Assembly (NCBI GenBank): GCA_001600875.1
Contig: BCLD01000017.1
Location: forward strand, 1-64,000
Direction: 5' to 3'
DNA: 64,000 nt
From: Solicoccozyma terricola
Lineage: Eukaryota > Basidiomycota > Tremellomycetes > Filobasidiales > Piskurozymaceae
Shown: piece after piece, positions 34,536 through 47,392 of the stretch
How the letters are laid out: the number at the start of each line of letters is the position of its first letter
How positions within the stretch are numbered: the stretch's first letter is position 1
Program-made: the position numbers and the translations under genes
Notes under the pieces: model-generated
What the model was told of the DNA's origin: nothing
Databases searched by the model: none
What the model saw: the letters and a program-made list of their open reading frames with translations, nothing else

Positions 34536-35476
34536 ATGTCTGCCTCAATCGGCAAGGGTCGACCTTCCACCCTCTCAGCGAAGAAGAGCTATCATCCTCG
34601 AGAAGCGAGTGGTGGTGTCTTTAATCTATTTTCTCCAGCTCAGTGAGTTTTTTTGTTTCTCTCTCGTTGATTCGCGTGGAGAGCGAGCCTTGCTAGATGT
34701 CGATGATCGAAGCGACGTTGGACGTTCCGACAACTGACATGTTCACCAATCACTTGCCTCAGAATCAAACAATTCAAAGAATGCTTCACAATGATCGACA
34801 CTGACGGCGATGGAAAGATCAATCTACACGACCTCAAAGAGACGTTGGGGAATCTAGGTATGCTCGCTTGGTCCTCCTAGTACACCACTGCCTGCCTCTA
34901 AACCCCACCCTTCCCCTTAACTTGGCCCTTAAGGTCAAATACCCTCCAACCACCTCCTAACCTCCCTTCTCACCTCGCGACCAGGCGACGTCGACCCTTC
35001 CCTGTCCTACGCGACATACGACCCTTCCTCTCCCGATTCACCCACCCTAACCTCCCCTGACCCACTTCAGAATACCATCAATTTCACGCAATTCCTAACA
35101 TTGTTCGGAGAGAGACTAGTCCAATTAGATGAGGAAGAAGAGGTTGTCGAGGCGTTTAAAAGTTTTGAAAGACCCGGTGAGGAAGGGGTGGTTGAGATGG
35201 AGATGATGAGAGGTTGGTTGAGGGATTATGGGGATAAAATGAGTGACGAAGAGGTGGGGTTGGATGCGGGTGTTTGTTACCAGGTGGAAGGAAGAACTCC
35301 CCGACTGATCATCAAGCCTTACTTTTCGCCTTTGGTGGTGTCAACTACAGATCGACCGACTCTTTCGCGGACCATTCACGAACCGTTCCGGAACTACCTT
35401 CAATTATCTCGAATTCGCAAAGAGCTTGAAAGTGAATGCGAATGGTGAGATGAAAGATGATGCGCTGAATGTATGA
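34536..35476 (+). CDS. RLC1: Myosin regulatory light chain
   Basis: Exons 34536-34642, 34763-34857, 34985-35253 and 35351-35476 give 198 residues. The N-terminal arm ends SGGVFNLFSPAQIKQFKECF, matching the S-x-VF-x-x-F-x-x-x-QI-x-EFKE signature of regulatory light chains, with a phosphorylatable Ser before the first helix. EF-hand 1 is intact (DTDGDGKINLHD). The remaining EF-hands are degenerate and contain an insertion (Ser/Pro-rich, about residues 75-90). The C-terminus is EIDRLFRGPFTNRSGTTFNYLEFAKSLKV. It should bind the IQ motif of type II myosin and act in the cytokinetic ring. The symbol is by analogy to fission yeast Rlc1. Confidence 0.85.
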
Positions 35477-35708
35477 TGCGCTAGAGTGATTGTGAGTGGT
35501 GGTGGAAACATGCACCGAATGATAAGACGACGGGCGCGACGATGCTGATGTACATGCAACCCAGACGGCACCCGGCTTCCGCCTCTTGTTGTATTGCTTC
35601 CCCTGTAACGTCAACACGCATGCCGAGCTGGTCTCATGACATGACCATTCTATATGATGCTTGCGTTTCACACACATCGTACATTGATGGCACTGATAAC
35701 AACCCTCC

Positions 35709-36379
35709 TCAATCTACCGGAACACCCTGATCCCTCAACTCGTTCTTTGCAGTGTTGATTTCCTGTCGAGACGGATGGGGGGGGGGGGGGGGGTTTGCAA
35801 TCATCAGTGAAGTGCCTACAGATGGGTGCATGTATTTGCTTCCCGTCCACTCGCAAGCTTGGATGTATATCCTGGCTAGTTTCCGGAAAGTGAATACTTG
35901 CGCTGACGACAACGAACAAAGGAGCTTGGGCCGGTAGCAGTGGTCCAACGGAGTCTTCTCCGCTCACGAGACGAGCTCATCATTCAGAGCCGTACACTCG
36001 CAGACGATATGATCGACTCGATGATCACGTTGTCCGACGTCCAACCCTCCACGTTCAACCACTGACCTTCAACAACTCCTCGTACGCCTCTGGACAGTCT
36101 CTAAATCTGACCAGTCCCAATCCCAAGGACCCGAGAGAGTAAGCTCCGCACGCGACGATGCACCACCAGGGTATCTAGCGGAGAAGAGAAGGGCAAGTTG
36201 ATGAGTTTGTGGCAGTGTGTACCACGCGTGGATGAGACGGATGGGGGACTAACGGTGGGTAGGATTTCGTCTGCTGTGTGTTGAGCGATGAACGGGATAG
36301 GGAGGATGTGGATGATGGCGAGAAGCCAGAGGATGGTGAGTGGTATAGTGAGGGCAAGGAGCCGGGTTGCTCGAGTCAT
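35709..36379 (-). CDS. DPM3: Dolichol-phosphate mannosyltransferase subunit 3
   Basis: Exons 36254-36379, 36067-36174 and 35709-35762 give a 95-residue protein, the normal size for DPM3. Two N-terminal membrane segments (ALTIPLTILWLLAIIHIL) are followed by the conserved PWWCIVACGAYSLGSLGLGLVRFRDCPEAYEELLK and the last exon EINTAKNELRDQGVPVD. DPM3 tethers the catalytic DPM1 to the ER membrane and so supports dolichol-phosphate-mannose supply for N-glycans, O-mannosylation and GPI anchors. The last exon is small and separated by a 304-nt intron whose acceptor is preceded by a C17 tract (G run at 35777-35793 on the plus strand), so it is easily missed. Confidence 0.9.
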
Positions 36380-36876
36380 GATGGGAAGGGGTGGGAGGTA
36401 GCGCTGCGGGACAGGTCGAGCGGAGGAGGAAAGTAGGAGGATGTCACCGTAGTTCGCCAGCTGTTGGACTGTTGCTGCCACGTCACTCACCGCTTATCAA
36501 TTTCTTATCAATCGGCGATGCCACGTCATCGAATGCTTATCAAATCCAGCTTATCACTCGCCACGTCATATTCGCCACCCACCACGTGCCACGTCATCCC
36601 CCGCGAGGTCTCAACTTTTCAGTCCAAGCCCTCCCAACGTCAGCCCCTTCTCGCACTTTCTCAACGTTCAAGTACCAAGCTCTAGTTCCAACAGTCAAAG
36701 GTCAGCCAACACACTTGCAATCCATCCAGTGTCCCATCTCAACGTCGTATCGTCGTCTGTCACAGCTGTTCTTGTAGTCAGACACCTCCACCACACGCTA
36801 TTCAGCAGGCTGTCATCAGGCATCCCGTTCCAACCGTCCATACATCCACCTTTCACCTCTATCCCTTCGCTTCAAC
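36380..36876. promoter_or_regulatory. Divergent promoter of DPM3 and SSE1
   Basis: This 497-bp spacer is rich in a CCACGTCA-type repeat: ccacgtca occurs near 36479, 36519, 36560 and 36588, often followed by cttatcaa. No perfect heat-shock element was seen. The recurring CACGTCA (ATF/CREB half-site-like) may be a shared stress element. Confidence 0.5.
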
Positions 36877-39550
36877 ATGGCTGTGAGTGATACACCGATG
36901 TGCGAAGCCTTGTCGGTATCCACCCATCTGACATACTTTGCCCCCCCCCCCCCCGCCTCATAGTCCGTCGTAGGTATTGATTTGGGTAACTTGGCGTCAA
37001 AGGTGAGTACGCGAGCATTCATTTCCCTGGGCGTAGCGAAGAATATCGTCTTCCGCGAGCGCAGCGAGTAATTGTCTTTGGCTTCTGCGAGCGTAACGAG
37101 CATTACCTGTGCGACCTTGCTGAGCGTTCCTCTCCGTCTCATGCGAGCGAGAGTGAGCGAGATACTCTGCGAGTATGACGATACTCTTGGCGAATATCTA
37201 GCAATACAATACCCTTCGAAATTCTCCTTCGAATCCGTCAACTGACTCCTTTACTTTTATTTACACTACAGATCGGTGTCGCCCGTAACCGTGGTATCGA
37301 TGTCATCGCCAACGAAGTCTCCAACCTCGCTACACCGTGAGTTCACCATCAGCTACATGGATATCCCTCCTTTAAACATTCTGCTGACGTGGACCACCCC
37401 CCCCCCCCCCCAACCCCCAGTTCCCTCGTCTCATTCACCCCTCGTCAACGTCTCGTAGGTGAATCAGCAAAAACCGCAGAGACGTCAAACTTTAAGAACA
37501 CGATCGGGTCGCTCAAGAGGTTGATAGGAAGGAGCTTTGCTGATGCAGAGGTCCAAGAGATTGAGAAAAAGTTTATCAATGCAGAGTTGGTGGATGCTGG
37601 GGGGTCTGTTGGTGTCAAGGTGAGTCGAGCCGTTGTTCAATTGGGCATGGCGAGTGATGCGAGGTCGACTCTGAAAACTAACGCCCCCCCCCCCCCCCTT
37701 CCCCAAACAGGTCATGTACCTCGGCGAACCCACCGTCTTCTCCGCCACTCAACTCGTCGCAATGTACCTTGCCAAACTCCGTGATACTGCCGCCGCCGAA
37801 CTCAAACAATCCGTCAGCGACGTCGTCATCGCCGTTCCAGGATGGTACACCGACACCCAACGACGTGCCATGCTTGACGCCGCCAACATCGCCGGTCTCA
37901 ACGCTCTCCGTCTGATCAACGACACCACCGCCGTCGCTCTCGGTTACGGTATCACCAAGGCCGATCTTCCTGCCACTCCCGAGGAGGCCCGTCATGTCTG
38001 TTTCATCGACGTCGGTCACTCCAACTACTCGGTCGCCATCGTAGCATACTCCAAGGGTCAACTCACCGTCAAAGCCACCGCGTACGATAGGCACTTTGGT
38101 GGTCGAAACTTTGACTATGCTCTGATCGAGCACTTTGCGGAAGAGTTCAAGACAAAGTACAAGATCGACGTCATGTCCTCCCCCAAGGCAATCTTCAGGT
38201 TGACCACCGGATGCGAGCGTCTCAAGAAGGTCTTGTCCGCCAACGCCGAGGCTCCTCTCAACGTCGAATCGATCGTCAACGACGTCGACGCCTCGTCTTC
38301 GATGACCCGAGAAAAGTTTGAGCAGTTGACTGCACACCTCCTCGACCGAATGCACGAACCACTCGCCAACGCGATCGCCGAGGCCGGTCTTACTCTCGAC
38401 CAGATCGACACCGTCGAACTCGTCGGTGGTTCCACCCGTATCCCTGCTATCAAGGAGCGCATCTCCTCGTTCTTCCCCGGAAAGACCCTCAACTTCACCC
38501 TCAACGCCGACGAGGCCATCTGCCGTGGTGCCACGTTTGCATGTGCATCTCTCTCCCCAGTCTTCAGAGTCAGAGAATTCGCCGTGCACGACATCAACCT
38601 GTACCCTATCCAGGTTCAATGGGAAAAGGAGGCGGGTAACCCAGATGAGGACACCTCGCTCGTCGTCTTCCCTCGATCCAACCCCATCCCATCCACCAAA
38701 ATCCTTACCTTCCACCGTGCCGGTAACTTTGAGCTCGAGGCTAGGTACACCGACGACGCCCCGATCCCTCGAGGAACCAACCCATGGATTGGCAAGGTCG
38801 CAGTCAAGGGTGTTACCAATGGCACCAACGGTGACCTCGCCATCGTCAAGGTCAAGGCCCGAATGAACCTCCACGGCGTCCTCAACTTTGAGGAGGCCTA
38901 CATGGTCGAGGAAGTCGAGGAGGAGGAGAAGTTCACCACTGGCGAAGGTGATGAGAAAAAGGAGGAGACTCGCAAAGTCCGCAAGATGAAGCGACGTGGA
39001 CCTCTTACCCTCTCTGGCGGTTACACCGCATTGTCCACGGAACGCCGGGACGAGCTGCTCGAGCAGGAGGGTAACATGAGCGCCTCTGACCGACTTGTCA
39101 TGGAGACCGAGGACCGAAAGAACGCGCTCGAAGAGTACGTGTACGAGATGCGTGGCAAGCTCGAGGACCGATACGCCGCATACGTTACCGCCGAGGAGAA
39201 GCAGAAGCTGTTGGCTGGGTTGCAAGACGCCGAGGACTGGCTGTACTCTGAGGAGGGCGAGGACGCCAAGAAGAGCGAGTATGTGGCCAAGCTGGATACT
39301 CTCAAGGCGATCGGTGACCCGGTTGCGCTGAGGTGGAAGGAGAGCGAGGACAGGCCAAGAGCCGCTGCGGCGTTGAGGGAGGTCATCAACCAGTACATGT
39401 CGATGGCACAGGGTGGCGAGGAGAAGTACTCGCACATCGACGAGGCTGACAAGAACAAGGTGGTGAGTGTGGACGGTCGTGCATGAGATGACAATTGGAC
39501 ATTGCGGGACCAGTCCGCTGATCTCGTCCGCCCGCTGACCACCTCGCTCC

Positions 39551-39639
<89 letters not shown>

Positions 39640-40026
39640 CCCCAGATCGAGAAGTGTGCGACCAACCAGCAATGGCTCGAGGACAACCTCTTCCGTCAAT
39701 CCGAGCGTGTCAAGAACCGGGATCCAGTCATCACCTCTGCCGAGATCATGAAGCGTCGGGATGACGTCGAGATCACCGGTGCTTCGATCATGAACAAGCC
39801 GAAGCCGAAGCCCAAGGTGACGACCGAGGAGCCGGCGAGCGGCAAGAACACCCCACCCCCTCCCAAGGAGGAGAAGGAAGATGTGGAAATGGAGGTGGCG
39901 GATGACGCCGAGGGTGCAAAGTTGGACATGGATGTCGGTGAGTGGCCTGCCTGTGCGAGCGCTGCGGGGTGACTGCGTCGACTGACGGAGACGCCGGTGT
40001 TGGTTTGCCCTCTGCCACCAGACTGA
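36877..40026 (+). CDS. SSE1: Hsp110-family chaperone / Hsp70 nucleotide exchange factor
   Basis: Exons 36877-36882, 36964-37002, 37272-37336, 37421-37619, 37711-39462, 39646-39937 and 40022-40026 total 2358 nt, 785 residues. The protein begins MA-SVVGIDLGNLASK-IGVARNRGIDVIANEVSN. Characteristic blocks follow: RQRLVGESAK, VIAVPGWYTD, FIDVGHSNYS, FGGRNFDYALIEHFAEEFKTKYKID, LSANAEAPLNVESI, LVGGSTRIPAI and NADEAICRGA, then the Hsp110-type C-terminal region (ETEDRKNALEEYVYEMRGKLEDRY, EDWLYSEEGEDA) and an acidic tail ending DMDVD. It acts in the cytosol as exchange factor for Ssa-type Hsp70 and as a holdase. The first exon is 6 nt and the last is 5 nt. Four introns have C-tracts before their acceptors; intron 2 is 269 nt, unusually long here. 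Confidence 0.95.
39552..39636. repeat. Poly-C tract in SSE1 intron 5
   Basis: 84 C interrupted by a single G at 39588, ending 9 nt before the 3' splice site (aatccccag). Length may be an assembly artefact. Confidence 0.95.
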
Positions 40027-40230
40027 GCATGCTCGCTTTGCTTTTGCATTCGTCATCTCATGTCCGCTCCCTGTCGCCGTCGTAGTCGCCGGAAAAAAAA
40101 AAAGTGTAACCGTGCAGTGAACTCTATAGACTCGATACATCATCATCACCATTCTTCCTCTGGCCATCGTCTGCATCTGCATCCTCTGTCGCATAGCACC
40201 CAGCGATCCCGCACACAGACCCGTCTTGCC

Positions 40231-42646
40231 ATGGACTCGATCCAGTCGTTATGGCGTCGTGCATCCACCACACCCTCCATCGCCGCCAACGTTCTCCTGC
40301 TCTACGTCGTCTGGAGATGGGTCTGCGTGGAATCATATCGGCAGCTCAGGGCGCACGGGGTGAAGGGCACCGCAGTGGACCTCTACAGGTACTACAAGAG
40401 GGTAAGATGGTGACAGAGCCCGTCATTCGTCATAGACCGACCGCTTCCTGCCACAACTAAACCTCGTTCCACGTCGTTCGTCGTCAGCTCGTCTTCTCTC
40501 TCCTCATACAACTCCCATCATCCCGCGCACAAGTCGCATCCGAACTCCTCACCGCTCGCAAAGGCATCGAGTCCAAGCTCGTCCCTGAAGACCTCGAATA
40601 CTACACCTCTCTCCCAGAGAAGGGCAAGTCGGTCGAATGGATCACCGGCGAGATGGACAAGCTGAAAGGTATGGAGAAGGGAGATGTTGCGGAAGGTAGA
40701 GTGTCGGGAGCGGTTTACCATGTTGGTGTCTGCTAATCCCCCAAGTCGCACTGTGAATGCCCCGTTCTGATGCAATCCACACTCCGATTGTCATCGCAGG
40801 GCGGACAAGAGCTCAGCGATGTTATCATCGCGGCGACGAGCAAGTTCATCCTCTCGAATCCTCTACATCCCGATGTCTTTCCAGGTGTTCGCAAGATGGA
40901 AGCAGAGATTGTGGCAATGTGTCTGCACCTGTAAGACTCGGAAGTAGTGGCTCCTGGGATGTTCTACAGCTTACGCATGTCTAGTATAGATTTCAGAACC
41001 CGGCCGGAGCAGGAACCAGTGAGCTTCGTTCGTTCATATCATATCTTTGTGCTCCCACATACTCAATATGTTCATCTCACACCTCGCAGCTACATCAGGA
41101 GGCACTGAATCCATTCTGATGGCCGTGAAAACGCATCGTGACTGGGCAAGAGCGACCAAGGGTATCAAGTACCCAGAAATGTGAGATTGGAAAGGTGTTC
41201 GTTCAGTCACATCATTTCGAATTGCTAATATGGAATCGCAGGATTATCCCTTCATCGGCGCACGCTGCGTTTTGGAAGGCCTCGGATTACTTTGGTGTAC
41301 GGTTGCATGTCATTCCCGTCGATAAAGTGACGAGGAAGGCGAACGTAGCTGCTATGAAGAGGGCGATGTGGGTGCAACGACGTCACTCGCATATATAAGT
41401 CGAATACTGAATGAGCGAAAGCACGACAACACAGCAATCCCAACACAATTCTTCTGGTCGGGTCTGCTCCAAACTTTCCAGATGGTGCGATCGATCCCAT
41501 CCCTGCCCTAGGTCACATCGCAAAAAAGGCAAACATCGGTCTTCACGTCGATTGCTGCTTGGGGAGCTTGTTGATGCCGTTCTTGAAGCGGACTGGGTAT
41601 GGAGAGGGCATCGCGGGTGGTTTCGGATTCGAAGTGAGAGGGGTGACGAGTATGAGTTGTGATATTCACAAGTATGGTATGTAGCGCTCCGTTGATTAGA
41701 GTTTGTTCAAGGAAGATTAGCTGACGATATTACACGTAGGCTTCTGTCCGAAGGGTGAGCTTCAACAGTCTTTCGCAACCATGCGACTTATCTCATTGCG
41801 ATTGTTATTCCCCCAGGCTCCTCGGTCGTCATGTACCGCAACGCCGAATTGCGGAGATATCAATACTATGTACAACCAGACTGGGCGGGCGGTGTGTATG
41901 CGTCGCCTTCGATGGCTGGTTCAAGGTGGGTGCGGGACTCTTGAGTACGTCCGACCGCACCACTGACCAGAATACTCGTGCAGACCTGGTTCGATCATAG
42001 CCGGTGCTTGGGCTGTGATGACTCATATGGGTGTCGAGTGCGTCCGAATACCTCCTCTCCTCGGAACTCCAGCTGACTCGTTGCCACTACAGCGGCTACT
42101 CTGCATCTTGCGCAACCATTCTCAAAGCTACCCGCAAGCTGAAGAACGCGTTGCATTCGGAACGGTTTTCTTCCGACCTCGATGTTCTTGGCGACCCGCT
42201 CGTGTCTGTCGTGGCCTTTACCGTCAAAGCTACCTCGAGTTTGAAGCAGAATGACATCTACATGGTGGGAGATCTGCTGGGAAAGAAGGGCTGGCATCTA
42301 AATGCGCTTAGCGATCCACCGGCGTTACACATGGCGATGACGGTGAGTTGGCCCATCACGTCATTGAACTTTGCGACTGAATCCTCGACGAGGTGGCAGA
42401 TGCTTACCGCCAAGGCAGTTGATACTCTGCTGGACGATCTCCGGGCGGTTCTCGACCAAGTGAAAGTGGAGCCGTCGGACAGCGGTGACATGGTGGCCTT
42501 GTATGGTGAGTATGCCAGCTGCCAGACTCCTGCTTCATGCGCTTTAGACTATAACTCCCACAGGCCTCGGGCAAACCAGCGTTGGCCCTCTCCTCGTCCC
42601 CAAGCTCGCAGAAATGTTCATCGACACCTTGTACATGACGCGGTGA
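40231..42646 (+). CDS. DPL1: Sphingosine-1-phosphate (dihydrosphingosine phosphate) lyase
   Basis: This PLP-dependent ER enzyme cleaves long-chain base phosphates to phosphoethanolamine and a fatty aldehyde, the exit step of sphingolipid breakdown. The ATG is at 40231. An N-terminal membrane segment ([14 protein letters not shown]) precedes the catalytic domain. Recognisable blocks are [102 protein letters not shown], and [21 protein letters not shown] with the PLP lysine in HKYG. Further blocks are [33 protein letters not shown] and GYSASCATI. Around a dozen exons. The stop is TGA at 42644-42646, only 152 bp from the convergent exportin stop. Confidence 0.93.
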
Positions 42647-42798
42647 CGCGCAAGTTGGCAGGTATACCATGTGATAAGAATCGTATCATCGTTAAGTGAC
42701 AGGAAAGACAGAAGACGTGAAAGCGGGATGGGCAAGACACATTTGTACAGATAAGGTCCGGTATACTTCTCATTAACCCAGTGTGACTTCTACGCTGC

Positions 42799-45700
42799 TC
42801 AAAGCTCGGTGTCTTCATCCAGTTGAGCAGGTTTGAGCATGCCCTGTGAGAATGAATCAATTTCAGCAGTGGAACCTTTGAAAGACCCCTTGTTGTCAAG
42901 CTTTGCACGTACCGGCACCTTGATCGCTGCTTCACGCTCTTCCTTATTCCTCCTTTCCAGCTCATCCTCCTTCTCGTCTATGAACAGATCTGCCGTATCG
43001 CCACCAGCAGAGAATTCTTTGAGTGAAATCAAAAAGTCTCGAAGGATCAACTTGAATCGCTCAAAGTCGCCTGATGACTCGAACATGAGCGCCACGAACG
43101 CGTTGATTTGAGCGCTATTACGGCGAAAAGGCAGTCAGCGACATTGCGACAGGGAGAGTCACATGCGACTCACGGTTGTACATGGCCGAAGGCTCCGGTG
43201 AGCATGGTTGAGATGTGCTGCCGCAGGAATATGGCGTTGGTCATGTTCGGATCGGTGACAGTGCCATCTGGCCATAAAGGCACGCCTATTTGATTGGTCT
43301 CGACGAGGTTGATGAGACGAGCGAGAAGCATACTTTGAAGCTTGAAGCCTGCGATGGGAGATGATGATCAACGCAGGTCCTTGACAGTCAGGGGACAAGC
43401 CGAACATACCACTCTTGTGATCGGCATCGGTAAGCGCTGCAAATGTTTCTTCGAGCATGCGGTTGTGGTACGTCTTGTAAAACGAGTTGGCGATGGCAGG
43501 GTCACACTTGCCAAAGTTTCTGACGACCTCGAGAGCGACTGCAGAAGAGCAAATTAGCGCGAAAGTCGGGCCGGAGCATGACAGCTGCACTCACGGTTGA
43601 GACCAATCTCGGCAATGTCTCGCATCGTGTGTTTGATGGCCCAGATGACGGCTTCTATGATCAAGGAGAATTGAGCAGGAGGTAGCTCAAGGAGGGCTGT
43701 CGAAAGAGGAGTAGTCAGCATCCGCACGGTCTCCGAATATCGCACGTCGCGCACCTGGGAAACATGACGCATTCATTGCTCGCAACATCTTGAAGAAGCC
43801 GACACGATGCTCTGGATACTCTGCGAAATCCTGGTTGATCATGTTGAGGGTGCACTCAAAGACGGCGTCCAAGATGGGCCGAACTTGAGGTGTCAGCAGC
43901 GGCTGTAGCGGTGGGGTGTCAACGCAATCCAATGGTACCACAACGCGCATGCCACTCACGCCGAGCACCCCGACAATCGTTGCCATCAAGTTGAGTACTT
44001 CAGCGTCTCGCGCAGGTGGGACATTGCGCTGGTAGTCGACGAGGACGGCCTCGAGTAAGCCTGGTACCAAGCTGTTGTTGGTGTTCTCCAAGTCCTCGGC
44101 CTTGCGCATATACGTCTCAACTAATCGAAGGATCTCCTTCTTAATCGTACGAAGCTGGCGGACCTTGGGAGTCTTGGTGGCGATAAGTCCTGTAAGATGG
44201 ATGAAGGTGAGTCGGATGATTTCACGGTGACACCGCGAGACTCACCCTGCTCTGCGACCTGATTACTGATGAGTGCGCTGACGGCGCCATACAAGCCCAG
44301 CATGTCAAGCCAGATCCTGCCCAATTGAGGGATGAAGTAGTGTCCGATCGAGGTGCAAGCGGCAACGTTGGTCTTGAGCACGTTGGCCAGGATCTTGACA
44401 TTTTCACTGTTGCCCAAGACGTCGATGCCCTCTTGTGCTTGCTGCATAAGGGTATCCCACTGCGAGTGAAAGGTTAGAGGGGTGATTTGATCTACCTCGC
44501 TGCTGCCACACACTCACTGCTTCGTTTGGCAACGTCATCAGTTTGTCGATCAGACGCTCCTGGATTGCCTTGTTGGGCTGAGCGGCGATCATGTGTCCGA
44601 CAGCCTCGTAAAACGTATGCACCTGCTGAGGAGAAAGATCGATGGTAATGCGATGAAGGTTGCGGAGGATCTCGTCTATGAATGGTTCTTGCTCGCCGGA
44701 TTGCTGCATGACAAAGTGTCGACGACACTTTTGCGAGATCTTGATGAACGTGTCGCATGCCATGTCTTGTACACCTGGGGGAACAGACAACGTATCAAAT
44801 GAATGTCGTACCCTGAACACGCTTGTGCACTCACCCTCATGCGTCTCATGCATGAACTCGAACAATTTGTTGACCACGGTCTTCAAGAACTTCCAATGCG
44901 CTTTCAGAAATCTAGGGTATTGGCCCACGATGTACATTATATCGGATGCGCAGACAGCCTTGTTGTCCTTGCCACGCTTCATCTCGGTGAGGCCGAGGAG
45001 ATCCTTGATGACGGTGACGAGGAAACGCTTTTCCACCTCTTCGCCTAGCAGAGCGTGGAGGTGGGTCAGAACCATTGTTCGAGACTCGTTGTAGACTCGT
45101 TGGGCGACCTGGACTCACTCATCGCACCGGATATTGATCCGATAGCCCAACACAATGTATTCAAGTTGTTCCAACTCCACTCGCTGCCGTCAATCTGTCG
45201 CAGTCCGACGAGTCAGCCTTGTGCGCCGAGAGCATACTTTCCCGGAAGCGAGACTCACCTGCCTGGAGAGCTTCTCTGTCATGATGTTTTCGGTGTCGGC
45301 AACGTCAAGATGGGTTAGGTAGACGAGGACCCCACGCATGCTCTTGTACAGTACGATCGTATCACTCTCCTTCATAAACTCTCGGACAATCTCTCCTTCG
45401 TCGTTCTCCACGATCAGTACCTCCTCCGGCTTGACCATTCTCGAGATCATGACCTTTCGAAGTTCGCTCAGTACGGAGGCATAAATGTTCTTTCGTAAAC
45501 CTGCGCCATTCATCATCGCCTGTGACGTCGAGCCAATCCCGCCCATGCCGACGGACGAACCGCCGAGGTTGAGTGCCATGAGAGGGTTCATGTCGCCGAC
45601 TATGGGAGCGAGCTGGGTTTCCTCGTACAACTCGCTGACCAGCTGATTGGGACCATGAGTCAGCCAAAGGCAAAGGCATAGCTAGGAGCTACGTTGCGGA

Positions 45701-47392
45701 ACCCACCTTCTGCCAGTACTCTAAACAAATCTTGAAGATCTCTCGGTCGTCAACGCTCGATATTTTACAAAGATAGAAGTGTGCGTTGATCAGCAGCTCC
45801 TGATGCTCCTTGGACTCGACGAGACGAAGATGTATAGACAAAAAGTTGGTGAGGAAGAGAGACAGGTTCTTGATGAGCATCTGTTCATCATCGGAGAGAT
45901 TGGGGTATGCTTGTGGAAAGTCTTAAGGGAAACAGGTGCTGCCAGATCAGATTAACCGGCTCAACGTTTCGCTCGTTCTCACTCACCCGTGTCATACGGA
46001 ATCATTTTGTTCACCGCAGTCATCACGAGCTGGAAAAGAACAACGAATTTTTGGTTGTAATCCGCAGAAATGTCTAGACCACCGATCTCGTTGAGGCACT
46101 TGAGAGTGATGTTGCGGAATTCTGGTGGTTCGAGGAACTAGCACAATGAAGACGGATTCATCAGCGGCACAATCCTCGAGCCCCGCAAACTGTATCTCCG
46201 CTACTCACTCTCGAAATCAGGTTATCAATCAGGTTGGTCTCAAAGATGAACCCCAACGGTATCCAGTTCAAAAATTTCAACAGCGTCTCCAGTGTCGCCT
46301 TGATCAAACTCGGCTTGTTTGCCTTTTCCAACACCTCGGTACACAAGTTGAAGATCTCTGAAAACTCCCCACACATCTGGTTTTTCAAATTCTTCGTCTT
46401 GGCTTGCGTCATTTGGTCGGCTGAAAAGTCGAAGATCTCCTCGGAGAGTAGCTTGAGGATGACCATATTGTTCTCACACAGAGAGATGTTGGTCTTTGAT
46501 GAAGCGACGATTTCGGGGATGAACTGGGGCCAGTCATGAGGCCATGCTTGTTTGAGGATCTGAGGGGTAGGTCGGGCAGTTTGATGAGACACAAAAGGGC
46601 CCCTTCACATGGCCTCCACCTTCTTGTCCGACTCACGTTCACCAACACTATATTCAACTTGTTAACGTAAGCCCTCTCTCTTCGCATGGTCGGTTCATCC
46701 GAAGTGACCTCCACTGTAGTCTGAACGATAAAGTTTCGAATGCCTGTGGATTGGTACGTCGATATCAGCTTTGAGCTGATTGAAGATCGAACAATCTCAG
46801 CACGAGACTAACCTTGCTTCTGATCAGGAGGTAAAGCCTTCCATCTGGTTTTGATCAACGATTCCAGTATAGCGAGAGCCAAGAACTGGTAGGAAGCGGT
46901 GAAAATGAGAGACCGAACCCCCCGAATAATCTGGTGACCACCACAAACACACCTTGACATTCGGATTCTGGCTCGCTTGTATGATAGCTGGAACTCGCTG
47001 CCATGCATCCGGATGTTCTTGAAACTGAGTAACGGCTTGCTGAGCGGTTTGTTGCTGTGGGGGGTGGGTGTAAGCAATACACAGCGTCAGCGTGCCCGGT
47101 AACAGCATTCCCCGCAAGTCTCCATGCGCACCTCGACACCACGACCGTTGTACAATGTCTCAACTACGCGGTCTAGAAGGCTGTGATATCGACAAGGGAC
47201 CCCCGAATGTCAATCGTAAATTCTCTCTCTCGCGCAAGTCAACATAAACTACTACTCACCCGACATCGAGATCTTGGGAAAAGTCGAGTATGGCCTGTTA
47301 AGAAGAAAGGTTTCCGTCGAGTCTCCTCATCATCAGCCATGATCCGGGATTGCGAAGGGGGGGTTGTATAGATCGATCCTACGCACGTCCAT
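42799..47392 (-). CDS. CRM1: Exportin-1 (CRM1), nuclear export receptor
   Basis: This karyopherin binds leucine-rich nuclear export signals with Ran-GTP. The first exon is only ATGGAC (47387-47392); it joins to [11 protein letters not shown], giving the canonical CRM1 start. About 15 further exons include [177 protein letters not shown] and [23 protein letters not shown], with the acidic C-terminus ending LDEDTEL. The residue matching the leptomycin-B-reactive cysteine is Thr (codon 44986-44988). Gene name by orthology (XPO1 in animals). Confidence 0.95.

Noticed and set aside
37214..37236. TTCGAA..TTC cluster as a heat-shock element
   Set aside because: Spacing does not fit alternating nGAAn units, and it sits in an intron downstream of the start.
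37678..40194. 838-residue minus-strand open frame opposite SSE1
   Set aside because: It is the antisense shadow of a highly biased conserved gene; the Gly run comes from the poly-C tract and no domain is present.
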